Below, piece by piece: positions 46,380 to 58,870 of a stretch of 64,000 nucleotides of DNA (positions are counted from its first letter, which is position 1; every line of letters begins with the position of its first letter). A model generated the notes under the pieces. The model was not told the origin of the DNA. It made no database searches and was given only the letters and a program-made list of their open reading frames with translations. Source of the stretch: Cerrena zonata (taxonomy: Eukaryota; Basidiomycota; Agaricomycetes; Polyporales; Cerrenaceae); the NCBI GenBank assembly GCA_038087015.1, contig JASBNA010000017.1, positions 496,001-560,000 on the forward strand. The letters run 5' to 3'. The translations under genes and the position numbers were made by a program.

Positions 46380-48007
46380 ATGAGTAGTGAACCAGAAATT
46401 GGCTTGGACCAGGTAATCTGTGTCACGAAAGACATCGTGAATGATGCACTGGCCTCTGGCACTCTCTAGTTTGTGTTCATTCTAGCGTTGGCCATAGTGT
46501 CACGACTCTAACACATTAAATGCAGTGATTGGACGAAAGGATTGCTTCGAGTTGAGGTAGCAAAACGTCTCGATGTCGATGTCAGCGTCATATTGTCGAG
46601 TAACGAGTTCAAGAACGCAATCAAAGAGGCGAACGAACAAGCTCAGGTATGAGGTCTCTTTTAGTCTTGTGCGGAATTCATACTTATTGAAACGTCTAGT
46701 ATGAGTACCAAGACGCACATCCTTCATCTGAATTTCCGTTACCAGAGGATGAGACAGAGATTACATCTGTGAAGAAGGGCAAGAAAGTTGATATACCTAT
46801 GCCCAAACCGAAGAAACGCAAGCCAGAGTCGCAGGCTGGCCCTAGTATATCGGATTCACCTCCATCCAAAAGAAAGAAAACAAATCAACCTAAATCTAAA
46901 AGTCATCGCTCTGCTGTGAGTTGTCATTCTATAAATTACATAGAAATATCTCATACCGTGGTATAGTCGATTGTTCCTTCGTCAGATGGCGAAGCTTCTG
47001 AGAGAGTTCCTTCACCTTCTAAGACTAAGGCAAGCTGCTCTCTGATCATGATTGTGACTGTGGCTTTAATTATTTGTGTGCCTCCTACAGGCTCCTGTAT
47101 CCAAAACTCCGAAATCCACTGGAGTTGTTGAGGTCAAGAAAATTTCCAAAAAGGCAAAGGTAGTATGTTATGCAGTATTTTAATCCATCGTGCCTAACTG
47201 TCTACGGAGTATAGTTAGATAGCGACACCGAACTTGAAGATCTCATTGACGAAGAGCCAGTAAAAAAGAAAGCTAAGGTTAGACATACACCCCAAATGTC
47301 TCTCCCAATGCCTGTTGATAATTCTGCTATTTCTTTAGAAAAAGCCAGAGAGGACGCAACAGTCAAGCAACGTGTTCGAACAAAGAAAGAACCCGAGGAA
47401 GAAGATAAGGACGACAAAGAGATCAAGCGTCTTAAGGTGTGTAATACGCGTTCTAACCACGCTCGAAGAGCTGACTTTTTGTAAACGACTTTTGTAGGGT
47501 CTTATTACGGCGTCAGGTTTCAGAAAGCAATACAACAAACTTTTCGCCAGTTTACCAGACCCGTCAGACAAACGCTCTCAAATCAAGATACTCAAAAACG
47601 TCTTGACGAAAGAATGTGGGTTCCCAAGCGAGGGTAAACGGTGGACTTTGAAGTTGGCGAAAGAACTGAAGGAAAAGAGGGATTTTGAAAAGGAACTTGG
47701 TACGTGATAGTCCCACCACAACATGACTGTTTCCTGATTGTCGATTTCCGAGCAGAAGATGTGCAAGCGTTTGAGAAGGCTGTTACTTCAAGATCTGCAA
47801 GAGCTTCTAGATCAACGGCACAAGGTGGATCTTCTGTGACTGAGGCTATGGATGAAGACGACGACGACGAGGTTGAATTGCATCCAAAGAAGCCTGTGGT
47901 AAGTCTGCGACCTCTCTATCCTGAACAGAATTCTTTAATTTCATCCACAGAATACGGCCAGGAAGAGCATCATGGACTTCCTAGGAGACCAGAGCGACAG
48001 TGAATAG
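46380..48007 (+). CDS. DEK_C-like / HIRIP3-like chromatin protein
   Basis: The N-terminus (MSSEPEIGLDQ..., KDIVNDALASGTL, then DWTKGLLRVEVAKRLDVDVS after an intron) fits the DEK C-terminal-type helical domain that reads 'xxVxxxLxxxxLxxxTxxxVRxxLxxxxxxDLS'. The middle is a Lys/Pro/Ser-rich, nuclear-looking region with repeated KKGKK, PKPKKRKPES and PPSKRKKTNQ. The C-terminal domain reads LKGLITASGFRKQYNKLFAS, RSQIKILKNVLTKECGFP and WTLKLAKELKEKRDFEKEL, resembling HIRA-interacting protein 3. An acidic MDEDDDDEVELH patch and a final SIMDFLGDQSDSE follow. That layout suggests a histone H2A/H2B chaperone of the HIRIP3/CHZ type. About ten short exons join in frame; stop 48005-48007. Confidence 0.75.
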
Positions 48008-48607
48008 ATGTCAGGTGGTGTGAACTGACCTATAGTTCTCTGTTTCAGGCCTACAGCCCTAGCTCCGTATTTGATGAGTGTAAAATCTTAGTAGTTGCCA
48101 AGGATCTTAACACAATATTTACTCTATTATAGTATGCTACCAATCTAATGCATAATTTCGACGGCCCGTAGTTGTTTCGTGCAGCCGTATGCAACTCCTT
48201 CAACGGGTTGTTCCTCCTTTTCCCTTTTTGGCATCCGATCAGAGGGTCGATCATTCTGTTTCGCACAAACCTTTGAAGAGACCCTGTCATTCTCCTGTTC
48301 GTGACCATCGTGATCACCGCCGTGGAAATGCTCATTTCGTTTGGTGCCCTCGACTGCTCGTCATATGTTATCATATGCTAATTGTGCGCACAAACACCAT
48401 GATGTCCAGTCGGTCGATCCACCAGCGGCCCGCCACGGTCGCGATCATGTGTGTTAACTGAGATGATGGAGTCTTCTGACCATCTCGGAGGAACACTCTC
48501 GGAGACACAGAATTCGATGGTGGTGTCTCGAAATGTCCTGATCCTGCGTACACGTCGGCGTATATAATGGTGGGGTCCGGGAGTGAGTGGTCCTCGAAGG
48601 CTCGAAG
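48008..48607. other. Intergenic: beta-galactosidase promoter
   Basis: Upstream of a secreted hydrolase gene. It contains TATATAATGG (about 48560), a TATA-like element roughly 50 bp before the start codon at 48608. No other feature recognised. Confidence 0.45.
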
Positions 48608-51600
48608 ATGTGGTCACCTCGCTTCATCTCGCTCTTGGTCAGTCTTTACTTCGTCATCGCGTTGAGTACCCAAAGCAACGCGTTTGAACTCGAACGGAGG
48701 AACTCTACTGGATTAACTGATGCAGTGACTTGGGACTCTCACTCGCTCTTCATTCACGGCCAGCGTACCTTCATCTTGTCTGCCGAGGTACATCCCTGGA
48801 GGTTACCCAACCCTAAGCTTTGGTCGGACGTGTTTCAGAAGATTAGGTCTAATGGCTTCAATACTGTATCTTTCTACGTCAACTGGGCTACTCACTACCC
48901 AACTCCTGATACTAATGGCGGCAAGGGAGACTTTCAAGCGGGTACTTACAGGGATATTCAGCTATTCATTGATGAAGCAAAGAAGGCGGGATTATGGTTA
49001 ATTGCAAGGTAAGATCAACGCGTGATTGGCTTCGTTCAAGTATTTATATCGTCGTCATAGGCCTGGACCCTATATCAGTGCGTGTCCATAATATTGCGGT
49101 TTGGAGTGCCGTTTTGACACGTTCTATCTTAAAAGACGCGGAAACCACTGGCGGGGGCTTCCCTGGTTGGGTAGGTAACATTGCTGGTGGGCTGCGAACG
49201 AACGCTGCCGATTATAAGGAAGGTAAGAATCGCATTGAACTTGATATACCCCAAACCTTTAACACAAACTTCAGCATGGACACCTTATATGACCGAGATC
49301 ACCAAAATAATTGCTAAAAACCAGATCACCAACGGAGGTCCAAGTGAGTACATCTAAACTGTGACGCCGTTCCATTCACCAATACGATTGCTACAGTTAT
49401 CTTGCTCCAGGCTGAGAATGAGTTCAGCGCAGGAGCAAATCGTAGTCCCTATATGCAGGATATCATTGACTTATACCGTGCCAACGGTATCGTCATTCGT
49501 ACGTTTCTCGTATGTATTGTAAACATATACATGAAAATAACCAAAATTGTGTTTAGCTATCACTCACAATGACCAGCATGCCGGTGCTACCGGTAACTTC
49601 AGCCCTGACCTTCCTGGTACGGGTCGCGTAGACATCTACTGGTAAGTTACTAACGCTTGAACGAAGATGTGTTCTAATCGCTGCTGTAGTGGAGACTCGT
49701 ACCCACAGGGTGCTAACCGGTGGGCAACCGTCCAGACGGTCTATTGGTCTAACCATATTGCTGTGGCACCAAACAACCCTCTTTGTCTCGCCGAAGTAAG
49801 TCTCAATCAAAGCATCAAATGAAGTACGAGTATCTAATACAATTTTTTTGTATGCTAGTTCGGCGGTGGCTTCCTTCTGGGCTGGGGAAGTGGTGCTCGT
49901 GGAGGAACTGGATACGAGAAATACTGTAAGTGGAGTTGTTTTGTGTTCACGTGTTTTCAGGCCGTTGACGTACCATTACAGCTAACGACCTCACCAATGG
50001 AACTTTTGGTACGTTAAACATTGCCTGCTGCGATCGGTATAAGGTCTTACTCAATCAATTTGTAGAAAACGTCTTTTACAAGGACACATAGTAAGTATCG
50101 GAATACGTTCTCACTATTCAAACATCTAACTTGAATGAACTTTGAAGTGCACAAACAGCCACAATCCTCAGTACGTAATCTCGCCCCTCTCAGAAATGAC
50201 TTTTCATTTTAATGCTCTCATTTGTATAGATATTTATAGTATGTATTCAATGCTCTACTTGACAGTACAATTATGTGACTGACCATCATCCAGTGCTTTT
50301 CGGCGGTACCAACTGGGGTCAAACCGTGGAACCTACCGTATACTCTAGCTACGACTACGGAGGAGGTATCAACGAAAACCGAATTGCAACTACCAAAATG
50401 AACGAAATGCGATTGCAAGGTCTATTCCTCCGTGTCTCTAAAGACTTACTCAGCGGAAGCCTCCTCGCCAATGGGACCAACTATACGACTTCGAATTTGA
50501 TTCATACCTCTGAGATTAGGAATTTGGATAACAATGCGGCTTTCTATTTCCTTCGGCATAATGATGCTACGTAAGTCGTGATTGGGAAGTAATTTGTTTC
50601 TAGATGATTGATTCGACTATGTGTTATGCAGGTCACTTGCGCTCACGCCGTTCCAACTCAATATCACGACTTCTGCTGGGCAATTGCTTATTCCACAGAA
50701 CAGCACTCTTGTTTTGGATGGCCGCGAAAGCAAGATCATTGTCACCGACTATACCTTTGGAGCCTCTAACTCAAAGATACTCTATTCTACTACTGAGTAC
50801 GTATATCATATTTCGTGATACAGTATGCACTAACATGAATTCTTCAGAGTGATGACATGGACAACGTGAGATATACTTCGCATTATTCATGGCACTTAGT
50901 AACGTTCCATGGTACGTTAGCATCGACAATCGGGACTACCTCATCCTCTATGCTCTCCCTGGTCAATCCGGCGAGACCGTGTTCAATTTCGGCTCCACCC
51001 CGGATGTCAACCTGGATAACGCACCCGGAGTTACTTCGAGTATCTCGGGAAACAGTGTAACGTTGAACTACAAGCTTCAGGGAATAAGCTCGGTTACCAT
51101 TACGTCTGGAGGCAAAACCATCGAGGTGCTTATCATGGACAAGAGCACTGCTCTCCAATGGAATGCGGTCGATATCCCTGGTAGAGGGAACTTTGGGGGA
51201 TTCTTTTCTTTCGGCACTAACCAGAGGTAGGTTCAATGATGATAGGTTTAGGTATGCTTGACTAACATTGTGTAGTGTTCTTATTGGTGGCCCTTACCTC
51301 GTTCGTACCGCAAACATTAAGGGTGGCACTCTAGCCTTGGTACGCAACATCTTTGATTCAAACGGATTTCATACTGAAAGTAGGCTAGACTGGTGACTTG
51401 AACGGTGCAACGAATGTGGAGGTGATCGCTCCCGGTGCAGTCCGTAAAATCACTTGGAATGGGGCGCCACAAAAACTGGAGAAAACTTCGCGCAACTCTT
51501 TGACGTTCACGGGTGGCAGCAACGTACCGTCTGTTACGTTGCCAACTCTCGACAGCTGGAAGGTGGTCGATAGGTATGTGACTCGGTAAGTTTTGCATGG

Positions 51601-53121
51601 TCATGATGCTAACCTCTTTGTTAGTTTACCCGAAATCCAACAATCCTTCGATGATTCGAACTGGATTACAGCTGATCAGACGACGACCAACGTAAGTGTA
51701 TTTCTGTTCCCCAATTCCTCACCTGACTGATTCACGTCTAGTATTCTGCACCCCTATCTGGCGACCGTGTCTTGTACTCTCAACAATACGGGTCAGTAAA
51801 TATAGCTTCCATGGTTATCCCCTACAGCACTCAAATACTACTCTTCTAGTTTCTACGGTGGCTACCTTCTATTCCGAGGTCACTTCAACGCCACAGGTTC
51901 CGAGACTGCAGTCAGCTTGACCGTCCAAGGAGGATTCGCATTCGGATATTCTGCATTCCTGAACGGAGTCTTCCTGGGCTCGAATCAGGGCAATGCAACT
52001 GTCAGCCAGACGTCTGACACGTGGCCGTTCCCCGACGGTGCTTTGAAGACTGGTGAAGATAATGTTGTCGTTGTGTTGCAAGGTAAGCTCATTCAGATTA
52101 TCGCTAAATGTGCTTTTGCTGAATGTTTTTCTCTTGAATTAGATCACACTGGGTATGTTTCCTTTTATCTGTTTCTATTTGTAGCCGTCCATTGACCTTT
52201 GCAACAGAATTGTAGAAACTAGTAGTAAGTCAACCTTGAAAAGATGATCTCGTATTCTTATCTAATATTCATTGTAGCGGCTGCTGGAAAGGAACCCCGT
52301 GGTATTCGTGGCTACGCTCTCGTCTCCAACTCATCTACCTCCACTACTTTCTCTCATTGGAAGCTGCAAGGTAACCAGGTATGCTACCTCGCTTGATGTG
52401 AGTTACGACGTAAGACTAACTCTTATGATAGGGCGGTGCAAGTAATGCACCAGATACATACAGAGGATACCTGAATGAAGGTGGTCTGTACGCCGAGAGA
52501 ATCGGTGCTCATCTACCAGGTTTCCCAGATCAGGCGTGGCCGAGTGGATCGCCTGTTAGCGATGGAGTGAATGGTGCCGGTGTCAACTTCTACAGGACAA
52601 CATTTGACTTGGTATGTGAGGGTGTGCCGTCCGAGTCATGGTTATCCTCTAACAACGAAACAGAACTTGCCGCGTGGTTTCGATGTGCCTATTCGCTTGA
52701 CATTTACCCCTAGTGACATTACGTCCAATTACCGAGTTCAGATCTTCATAAATGGATGGCAATTTGGAAAGTACACCAACAACATCGGGTATGTTGGTGA
52801 TTCCTATCTCAACGGACATTTGTGACTGACCAGTATTCACAGACCTCAAACCACCTACGTCCTCCCAGCTGGGTAAGATTATAGCTTTATTTTTCTGCCA
52901 TACCTATATGCTAACACACCAATAGTATTCTCCACAATCATGGTACCAACACATTGGCAATCTCGCTCTGGTCATTGGACGGGAAGGGTGCCACTCTTGC
53001 AGGCGTCCAGCTCACCGCAGATGGTACCTTTGAAAGTGCACTTGCTCTGGATGGAAGGTTGTCGGACTTTGGTGTTGAGGAAGGGTTGTACAAGCCAGAG
53101 GGTAGGGCGACTTTGGTGTAG
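48608..53121 (+). CDS. Secreted beta-galactosidase, GH35 (LacA-type)
   Basis: Removes terminal beta-D-galactose from galactans, xyloglucan and lactose outside the cell. The signal peptide starts [19 protein letters not shown]. The (beta/alpha)8 barrel contains [53 protein letters not shown], the acid/base motif [11 protein letters not shown] (Glu of ENE) and the nucleophile motif [24 protein letters not shown] then [13 protein letters not shown] completes the barrel. The beta-sandwich domains that follow end [16 protein letters not shown] and PEGRATLV, stop 53121. Twenty or more exons; several are tiny: 50066-50090 (25 nt), 50148-50170 (23 nt), 50230-50238 (9 nt) and 50848-50865 (18 nt). All have GT/AG borders and keep the frame. 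Total length of about 1,000 residues is normal for fungal LacA. Confidence 0.95.
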
Positions 53122-53775
53122 TAGTACAATTTGAATTCCGGCGACCAAATGTAAAATAGTCGGGATAGTAGTTTATTATGGGCGCGACCATAGACCCGAT
53201 GCCCGAGATCTCTATAGCGAGAAGCAGATATGACGTGGGATTTGTGCGGTAATCCTCGTACCATGAAGCATGAAGACTACAGAGACGGACAAGTGAGTGA
53301 GTGAAGGTAGCCGCGCCACGTGGTAGTTGCCGCAACGCCATGCAATCCGATGCAGTCTCATGCCGGGTGAGTAAAAAGACATACGTCGTTCCCTCACCCT
53401 CCCACCAAAACAGCGAGAATTGCGCAATGCCGCCCGGTCGCTGATTATAGATACCGTCTGACATGCACCCTTTGACGACTCTCTTCGGCCTGCCATGCTC
53501 GACCCTTGCAATCATCCACCCATGACGATCCTCTACGGCCACCTATTTTGCTCGGCCTGAGCCAGAGCCAGAGTATAACAGGGTCCGACCCGCCCTTCAA
53601 GAGGCCTCAGGGTTCGTGAAACCTTAAGCATCGCCCTGACTGCTTTTAATTGCATTCACTCGGGCTTCAAGCACGCACCGACTCTTGTACTGAAATACAA
53701 CAGGCCACTTTTGATTAAAGCCTCCGGAAACTCTCGCCCATCACGTCCTCCTACCCTTACCACTTCTTCTCGGGG
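53122..53775. other. Intergenic
   Basis: A 176-codon minus-strand frame (53012-53542) overlaps the last GH35 exon and this gap; it is treated as a shadow. No other feature. Confidence 0.4.
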
Positions 53776-54482
53776 ATGTACCCTTATTACCGTTGGTCTT
53801 GTAAACCTCCTTCTCGTCTCCGATGGTTTCTCTTGGGTGCCGTATCAGCAATATGGTGGATCAAATCCAAAGAGGCGCGAAACTACCACTTGAAAGCTAA
53901 ATTCTGCTCGAGACACCAGATCCCTCCTGAAGCTTATCCACTACCTGGTTGCGGTCGTTTTGGTCATACTACCGATTCGGGGGATGAGGAGAGGGGAGCT
54001 CATTATGATCGGTATGATCAAGGGTGGTATTGGGGCTCGCATCCGAGGTCGTCGCCTTCGAATGGGGCGCCTTCGTGGGATAGCTGGGAGGACGATAGGT
54101 TGCGGATGATGCAGTTTGGCCATAGAGCGAACGAGAAGGTGAGTTTACTGGACTGATGGTTCCTCGGTGTGGAAGCTAAATGTCTTTATAGTTCACAGAG
54201 TTTTCCGAAGCAACACTCGATACCATTTGTAACACGGTGGAATTTCTTAAAGCCGTGAGTTCCCCTTTCTTCCCCGTATCAAGTGGCGTTTTGAGTTCTG
54301 CCAATTGACCATGTTATCTACCCACTCTATAGAAACTAGCGAAACATCGCGCGGAACATGAGAGACAAACCAAGGAGCTTCGGGCGATGCGGGAAGAGCA
54401 GATGAGGCAGTACGCAGAGTGGACGAAATCTCGATCGTCTCCAGGCTCTCCTCCTTCGTCTGAATCGACCCGCGTTCAATAA
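53776..54482 (+). CDS. Small uncharacterised protein with one predicted membrane segment and C-terminal coiled coil
   Basis: Starts MYPYYRWSCKPPSRLRWFLL with a short hydrophobic stretch (WFLLGAVSAIWWI). This is followed by a Tyr/Gly/Asp-rich hydrophilic part (YHLKAKFCSRHQIPPEAYPL, DRYDQGWYWGSHP), then SWEDDRLRMMQFGHRANEK. After two GT-AG introns (about 54139-54190 and 54256-54332) comes a helix FTEFSEATLDTICNTVEFLK. A charged coiled coil follows (AKHRAEHERQTKELRAMREE) and then a Ser-rich end. About 195 residues. Not recognised as a named family; similar small proteins are expected in other basidiomycetes because the exon joins and helix are clean. Role unknown. Confidence 0.65.
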
Positions 54483-55103
54483 CGCACGTTGAATCCATTG
54501 GGGGGTCTCTCTCATCTCTTGTCTCCCGTCTCTGGGTCTCCGCACCTCTCGATTGGATATACACAGCCTTTCGGATTTCTCAATGGTTCTCGTCCTCGGA
54601 ATACCTCTACTCGTGACCCTCCTCTCTACTTTCCCTGGTAATTCTCTAGACATCATAGACATGACATCCTAGGCCTCCGGTTTTTTTGCCTCTTTCAGCG
54701 GACTCATCTTCCCTCTTGTGCTCTCATTCCACACTATTCCAAGGATTTTTTTCAGCATCCAACCATGTTCTTCTCTTTCTCTATTGGTTAATTCTATGTA
54801 GTCTTGCATCATCTCTCCCTACTCTTATCACTCATCTCATTATCTCGCATTCTGTAGCAGTACCGCATTCGCTTTCCGTACACAACGTTCATTCTTCACC
54901 TCCCGTTTCTTCCTTCCTCCTCTCTGAAGTACTTAGCATCGTCCAAAGATTGTTTTACAACCCCATCGTTATCCGAGGTCTGACCGCCCATTCATCATTA
55001 AAACATTAAACATCAAAACAAGAAATACATCAATACATCGTGTCGCAAGATCATAAACAAGCCAGCATCATAAAAAATAAAACAGAGGTTTTGTGGCTCG
55101 AAA
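54483..55103. other. Intergenic between convergent genes
   Basis: T/C-rich 3' flanks of two convergent genes. No coding or RNA feature seen. Confidence 0.4.
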
Positions 55104-56913
55104 TTATACTTGACCAACAGCACCACTATTGCCCACACGTCTCCTCTCGACATACTCGGGTGCGCGGGGATCGAGTTTACCTTGTTCTTCCGCTACAACC
55201 ACAACACAAGTTAGTCATTAATTAATTATCACGATTCTGCGATAGTAAAGGGGGAAAGGGAAAGGGGAAAGAGGGAGACAAGACGTACGTGTAGCGTGCC
55301 AGAAGTAGATGACGAGACCCGAGATGACGACTGCGAAGGCGACGAAGTAGAGCCAGTAGGGTTTGTAATGCTAACATAATAGATGTTTAGTTGGTAGTCT
55401 TTGGTGGGGGGAAGGATGAAACGTACGAAGAGGAACAACCCAAAGAGCAATCCGTAGAAATCACTCGAGAGCAGACTGAGGTTATAGTATGCGGATGAGG
55501 CCATACGGTACAGGATGGGCGCGACGGTGTACAGGATGAACATCGCTGCAGTGTATGCGACCAACAGACCAACTATCATTCAGAAAAAAACATAGACTTG
55601 GATTTATAACTTTGCGATTGAAGAGCGTACGATAGAGGACTTACTAGTTGTTCCGTTCCAGCTGGCTGTCTTCATCGCATTATGTTCTAGTCCGGCGGCT
55701 TGGATCCCGTTGATGAGTGTTCCCCACATACCGAGTTGACCGACGACTTCGTACAAGGGGGATTTGCGGACGAAGAACTCTTCCGTTGCGTTTGCTGTAG
55801 AGAACCACATCCGGTCAGAGTGACTTCGGGGAATAGACGTCGAATACATACTGAATCCATACAAAGTCGCACCGACGATCATGAATATATCACCCTTGGC
55901 TCGATTGAGTGCAGGCCAATCCTTCTCTGTGAGTTTATCAGAGCCAACGAGCATTCCCAATCCGCCTACGCAGATCCCGATTCCCTACACCAAACAAAGT
56001 CAGCCCCCAAACAATTCGATTCCCCACAGACAATGCTGCACATACGAGCAATTGAGTCCAATGGTATTTCGGACGCATATACACCCAACAGAAGAACAAG
56101 CAAACTGGGATAGCCCATGCGTCAAGAAGCATACATGAGAGGAGGGTTGTGTATTCATATGCCTATTTTAGGTCGGGGAAGAGAAGGGTGATGTCGGTTA
56201 GTACATGGTTTACGACAAGGTTGCATGTGGTTAGTTGGTGGGAATTGGGGGACTGACCTTGACGACTAGGAAGTTGCCTTCGACGTCGCATGCAGCGAGG
56301 ATGAAATCTGTGGCAGGGGGGGGTTGTGTGAGTGGGGTTGGGGCTTTTAGGAGATGGGGTGAGGACGTACATTTCCAACCGTCTTTGAGGATCATCTTTC
56401 CCCATCCTTTGAATCCGTCTGGAGGGGTTTTGAGTATCAGAAGATATCACAAAGAGACTAAGTGGACGCACATTGGTAGATCGTGTATGGTGTATAAATA
56501 ACAAATAACGAGAAATACCTAGACACCGAGAGAAAGCATCAATATCCACTGAAGCCCATGGAACAAGCAATCTGAACTCACAAGAAGAACGTCTGCGTCG
56601 TCGGTAACGACCAGTTCCTCATCACCAACTCTGTCGTCGTTACATTCGTGCAAGTAATACAAAGGGAGACCACCTGCCCCGCCAATAACGACAAAACAAA
56701 TCGTCTCGTCCAGATACTCGCAAACCTCCTCCATATACTCGAGCAGAAACCACCAACGGACGAATAATCAAGAGGCGGACGAGTGTTCAGGGGGACTTCG
56801 TCTGAGGAACCGGGGAGGTGAGCTGAGTCGTTGATAGAATCGTCTGCATAGTCTCGTTTGGACTCCATGGAGGGACGATCGACCACAGTGGTGGAAGCAA
56901 TAGCTGTCGACAT
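55104..56913 (-). CDS. SLC35F1/F2-type solute carrier (DUF914, drug/metabolite transporter superfamily)
   Basis: Ten-helix membrane transporter. The cytosolic start (MSTAIASTTVVDRPSMESKR) precedes TM1 (FVLSLLAGQVVSLCITCTNV). Next is the block YGFKGWGKMILKDGWKYFIL with AACDVEGNFLVVKAYEYTTL, the signature stretch of SLC35F. CMLLDAWAIPVCLFFCWVYM, HWTQLLGIGICVGGLGMLVG, GDIFMIVGATLYGFTNATEE and YEVVGQLGMWGTLINGIQAA follow, then IGLLVAYTAAMFILYTVAPI and FYGLLFGLFLFHYKPYWLYF. The tail EEQGKLDPRAPEY ends at 55104. About nine exons, all in frame. Family members are orphan nucleotide-sugar-transporter relatives; substrate unknown. Start at 56913 is the first in-frame ATG and gives a normal length. Confidence 0.92.
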
Positions 56914-57651
56914 GATCCTTCAAGTTGCTATTGAAAAATCACTCAGGCACTTGATATCAAGAAGCTAGATATCCGGGTCGAGAAAGCCTGAGCGTTTCCG
57001 AATCTTCGAAGTTCCTCTGGCCTGAGGTTTTTATGATAAAGCAGAACCGCTAGCCTGGAAGTTTTCTGACAACTGTGAGAGCAGGGAGAGCCCTAGTGGT
57101 ACTTAAACCAGAGAGCAGACAGATGCTAGTGAGGTGGCTGAGGCTAAGGGGAGCACGGTTCAGCTAATGGGAGTGCCCATGCGTTCCTGAATGGTTTTAT
57201 GGGAGAAAAATACTGTATGTGATCGATAGCGTGATCGGGCCAAGGGATCGGCGGTGTCTGGATCACCCATGTGCTTCATCTTATCTCCCTTTTTCCATCC
57301 GCGATTCCGTCCACCCGCTCGTCCTCTCCGTCATGCAAGCTTTTTTGCTCTTATTAGGTGAAGTATCAATGAATACATCTGTGTAAAAGTCTCTGGATAT
57401 CCTGAACTGCCCCTATCTTGTGAGATGAGGTACATTCTAGCACTCTCAAACTGGTACTATGTAGATAATTTGCCCTATTTTTTTTCGAAATTTTACAAGT
57501 CAATACCTCAGTTACCCCCGTGGTACGTATCATTCGCGATGCGATGGAAACATGTGTATTATCTCAGACTATTGTATATGTGCCCTAGGAGCGGATAGGG
57601 TCTGCAATAGGCTAGCATCAGAAAGTTCCGTATCACAGATAGGGAAGCTAC
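56914..57651. other. Intergenic: SLC35F promoter and F-box 3' flank
   Basis: No coding signal recognised. GAGTAAGTAG at the F-box stop could act as a splice donor, so a further short 3' exon of that gene might lie in the last part of this stretch. Confidence 0.4.
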
Positions 57652-58870
57652 TTACTCAATCGGATAGATCTGTAACTGACCACTACTATGTTGTCCCGGT
57701 AGTTTTCCAGTGATGAACTGCTGCCATGCCGTGAAGGCCATGTCACACCTGGTACTAATTTTGAAAGTAACTAGTGTAAGATGTCGGAGCTTCTTGAACG
57801 TGGCATCCCATTGCTCCCAGTGTACTGGATAATCAAGTGGAGAACATGCGAACTTGCAGATATCGAGGTCCCCGAGGTGAAATGTGAGAGTTTGAATGAG
57901 TGTAGGGACACGATCAAGGATACCGATGATGAGTTCATTGATTGTATGGGTGGAGACCCTAATGTTCTTCGAAACCAGCATCATGGTCAGGGATTGCAAT
58001 ACTTGGCATTGGGGAAGGTTGAGGGACGTAACGAATGATTTGATCTCATCTACAACTCATTATAGTCATTCAAGTTATTCCAGGATTCTACAAATGAAAC
58101 TCACCTAAGTCGTGAGGAATCCTTGAGTTGCATCCCGGAAGTTCAAGTGACAGAGACTTTAGATGGGGAGCGGTACAGTGAATCAGCAGCCCAGTGGACT
58201 CCCAATCACGTAGCATCAAATACAGTAGGGTCAACGAAATTATGTAATGGAGTGTGGGTTCAAGAATCTTGTATATAAACGGTGCTTCCTCTGACGTCAC
58301 CGTGAACGAAGTAACACGCAGATGTTCCAAGCTAGATAGATTGTTGATCGATGACTCGTCGGAGAAAATCATGCACTTAACGTGGAGGTTATTGATGCAT
58401 TGAAAATGTGCAAGGAAGGAAGTGACATCCACGGCGGGGGAAAAGCAGGGAACGAACGTCAGGTTGTCGACCGACAGTGTGGGTTGTACATCGCTAGGGC
58501 CAGACTTGGGGGTTAGCTCTCTAACCCATAGCTTCAAAGTGCGAAGGCGAGGAAGCTTTTCTATCAGCTTTAAGACCAGATATGCATGCACTTCGTCAAT
58601 AGGAGATGAGAACTCCAAGGTTCGTATGTATGAGCAGACCACCGCAGACCCATCCGCCAGTTGCTGTACGCGCTGAAGACCGCGGTATACGTCGATCTTG
58701 AGGTCTCTCCAAAGAATGGAGCGAGCTAAAGGGAGCCAAGAATGGCATACACGGGCGCACGCTTTGAGAGACGTTTGGTCAATCTCCAGACCGAGACAGT
58801 CGAGGATGTTCACGATAAGCTCGAGGGGCAGACGTCTCTGAAGGCGACGCATCGCTCGAGTTAAAGCCAT
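57652..58870 (-). CDS. F-box protein with leucine-rich C-terminal region
   Basis: Likely SCF ubiquitin-ligase adaptor. The start MALTRAMRRLQRRLPLELIV at 58870 (or MFTRSTIPNQ at 58906) leads straight into the F-box: LPLELIVNILDCLGL, ACARVCHSWLPLARSILWRD. This is the usual agaric pattern. Irregular leucine-rich repeats follow (IRTLEFSSPIDEVHAYLVLK, LPRLRTLKLWVRELTP, INNLSSLEHLRVTSFTVTSE, APHLKSLSLELPG). One GT-AG intron, at about 58042-58109, joins HDL to DEIKSFVTSLNLPQCQVLQS. The second exon continues with LIIGILDRVPTLIQTLTFHL and FKKLRHLTLVTFKIS. The stop at 57652 overlaps a donor-like GTAAGT, so a further exon is possible. Target unknown. Confidence 0.85.

Noticed and set aside
53012..53542. 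176-codon minus-strand open frame
   Set aside because: It is antisense to the last GH35 exon and has no family pattern; a shadow frame.
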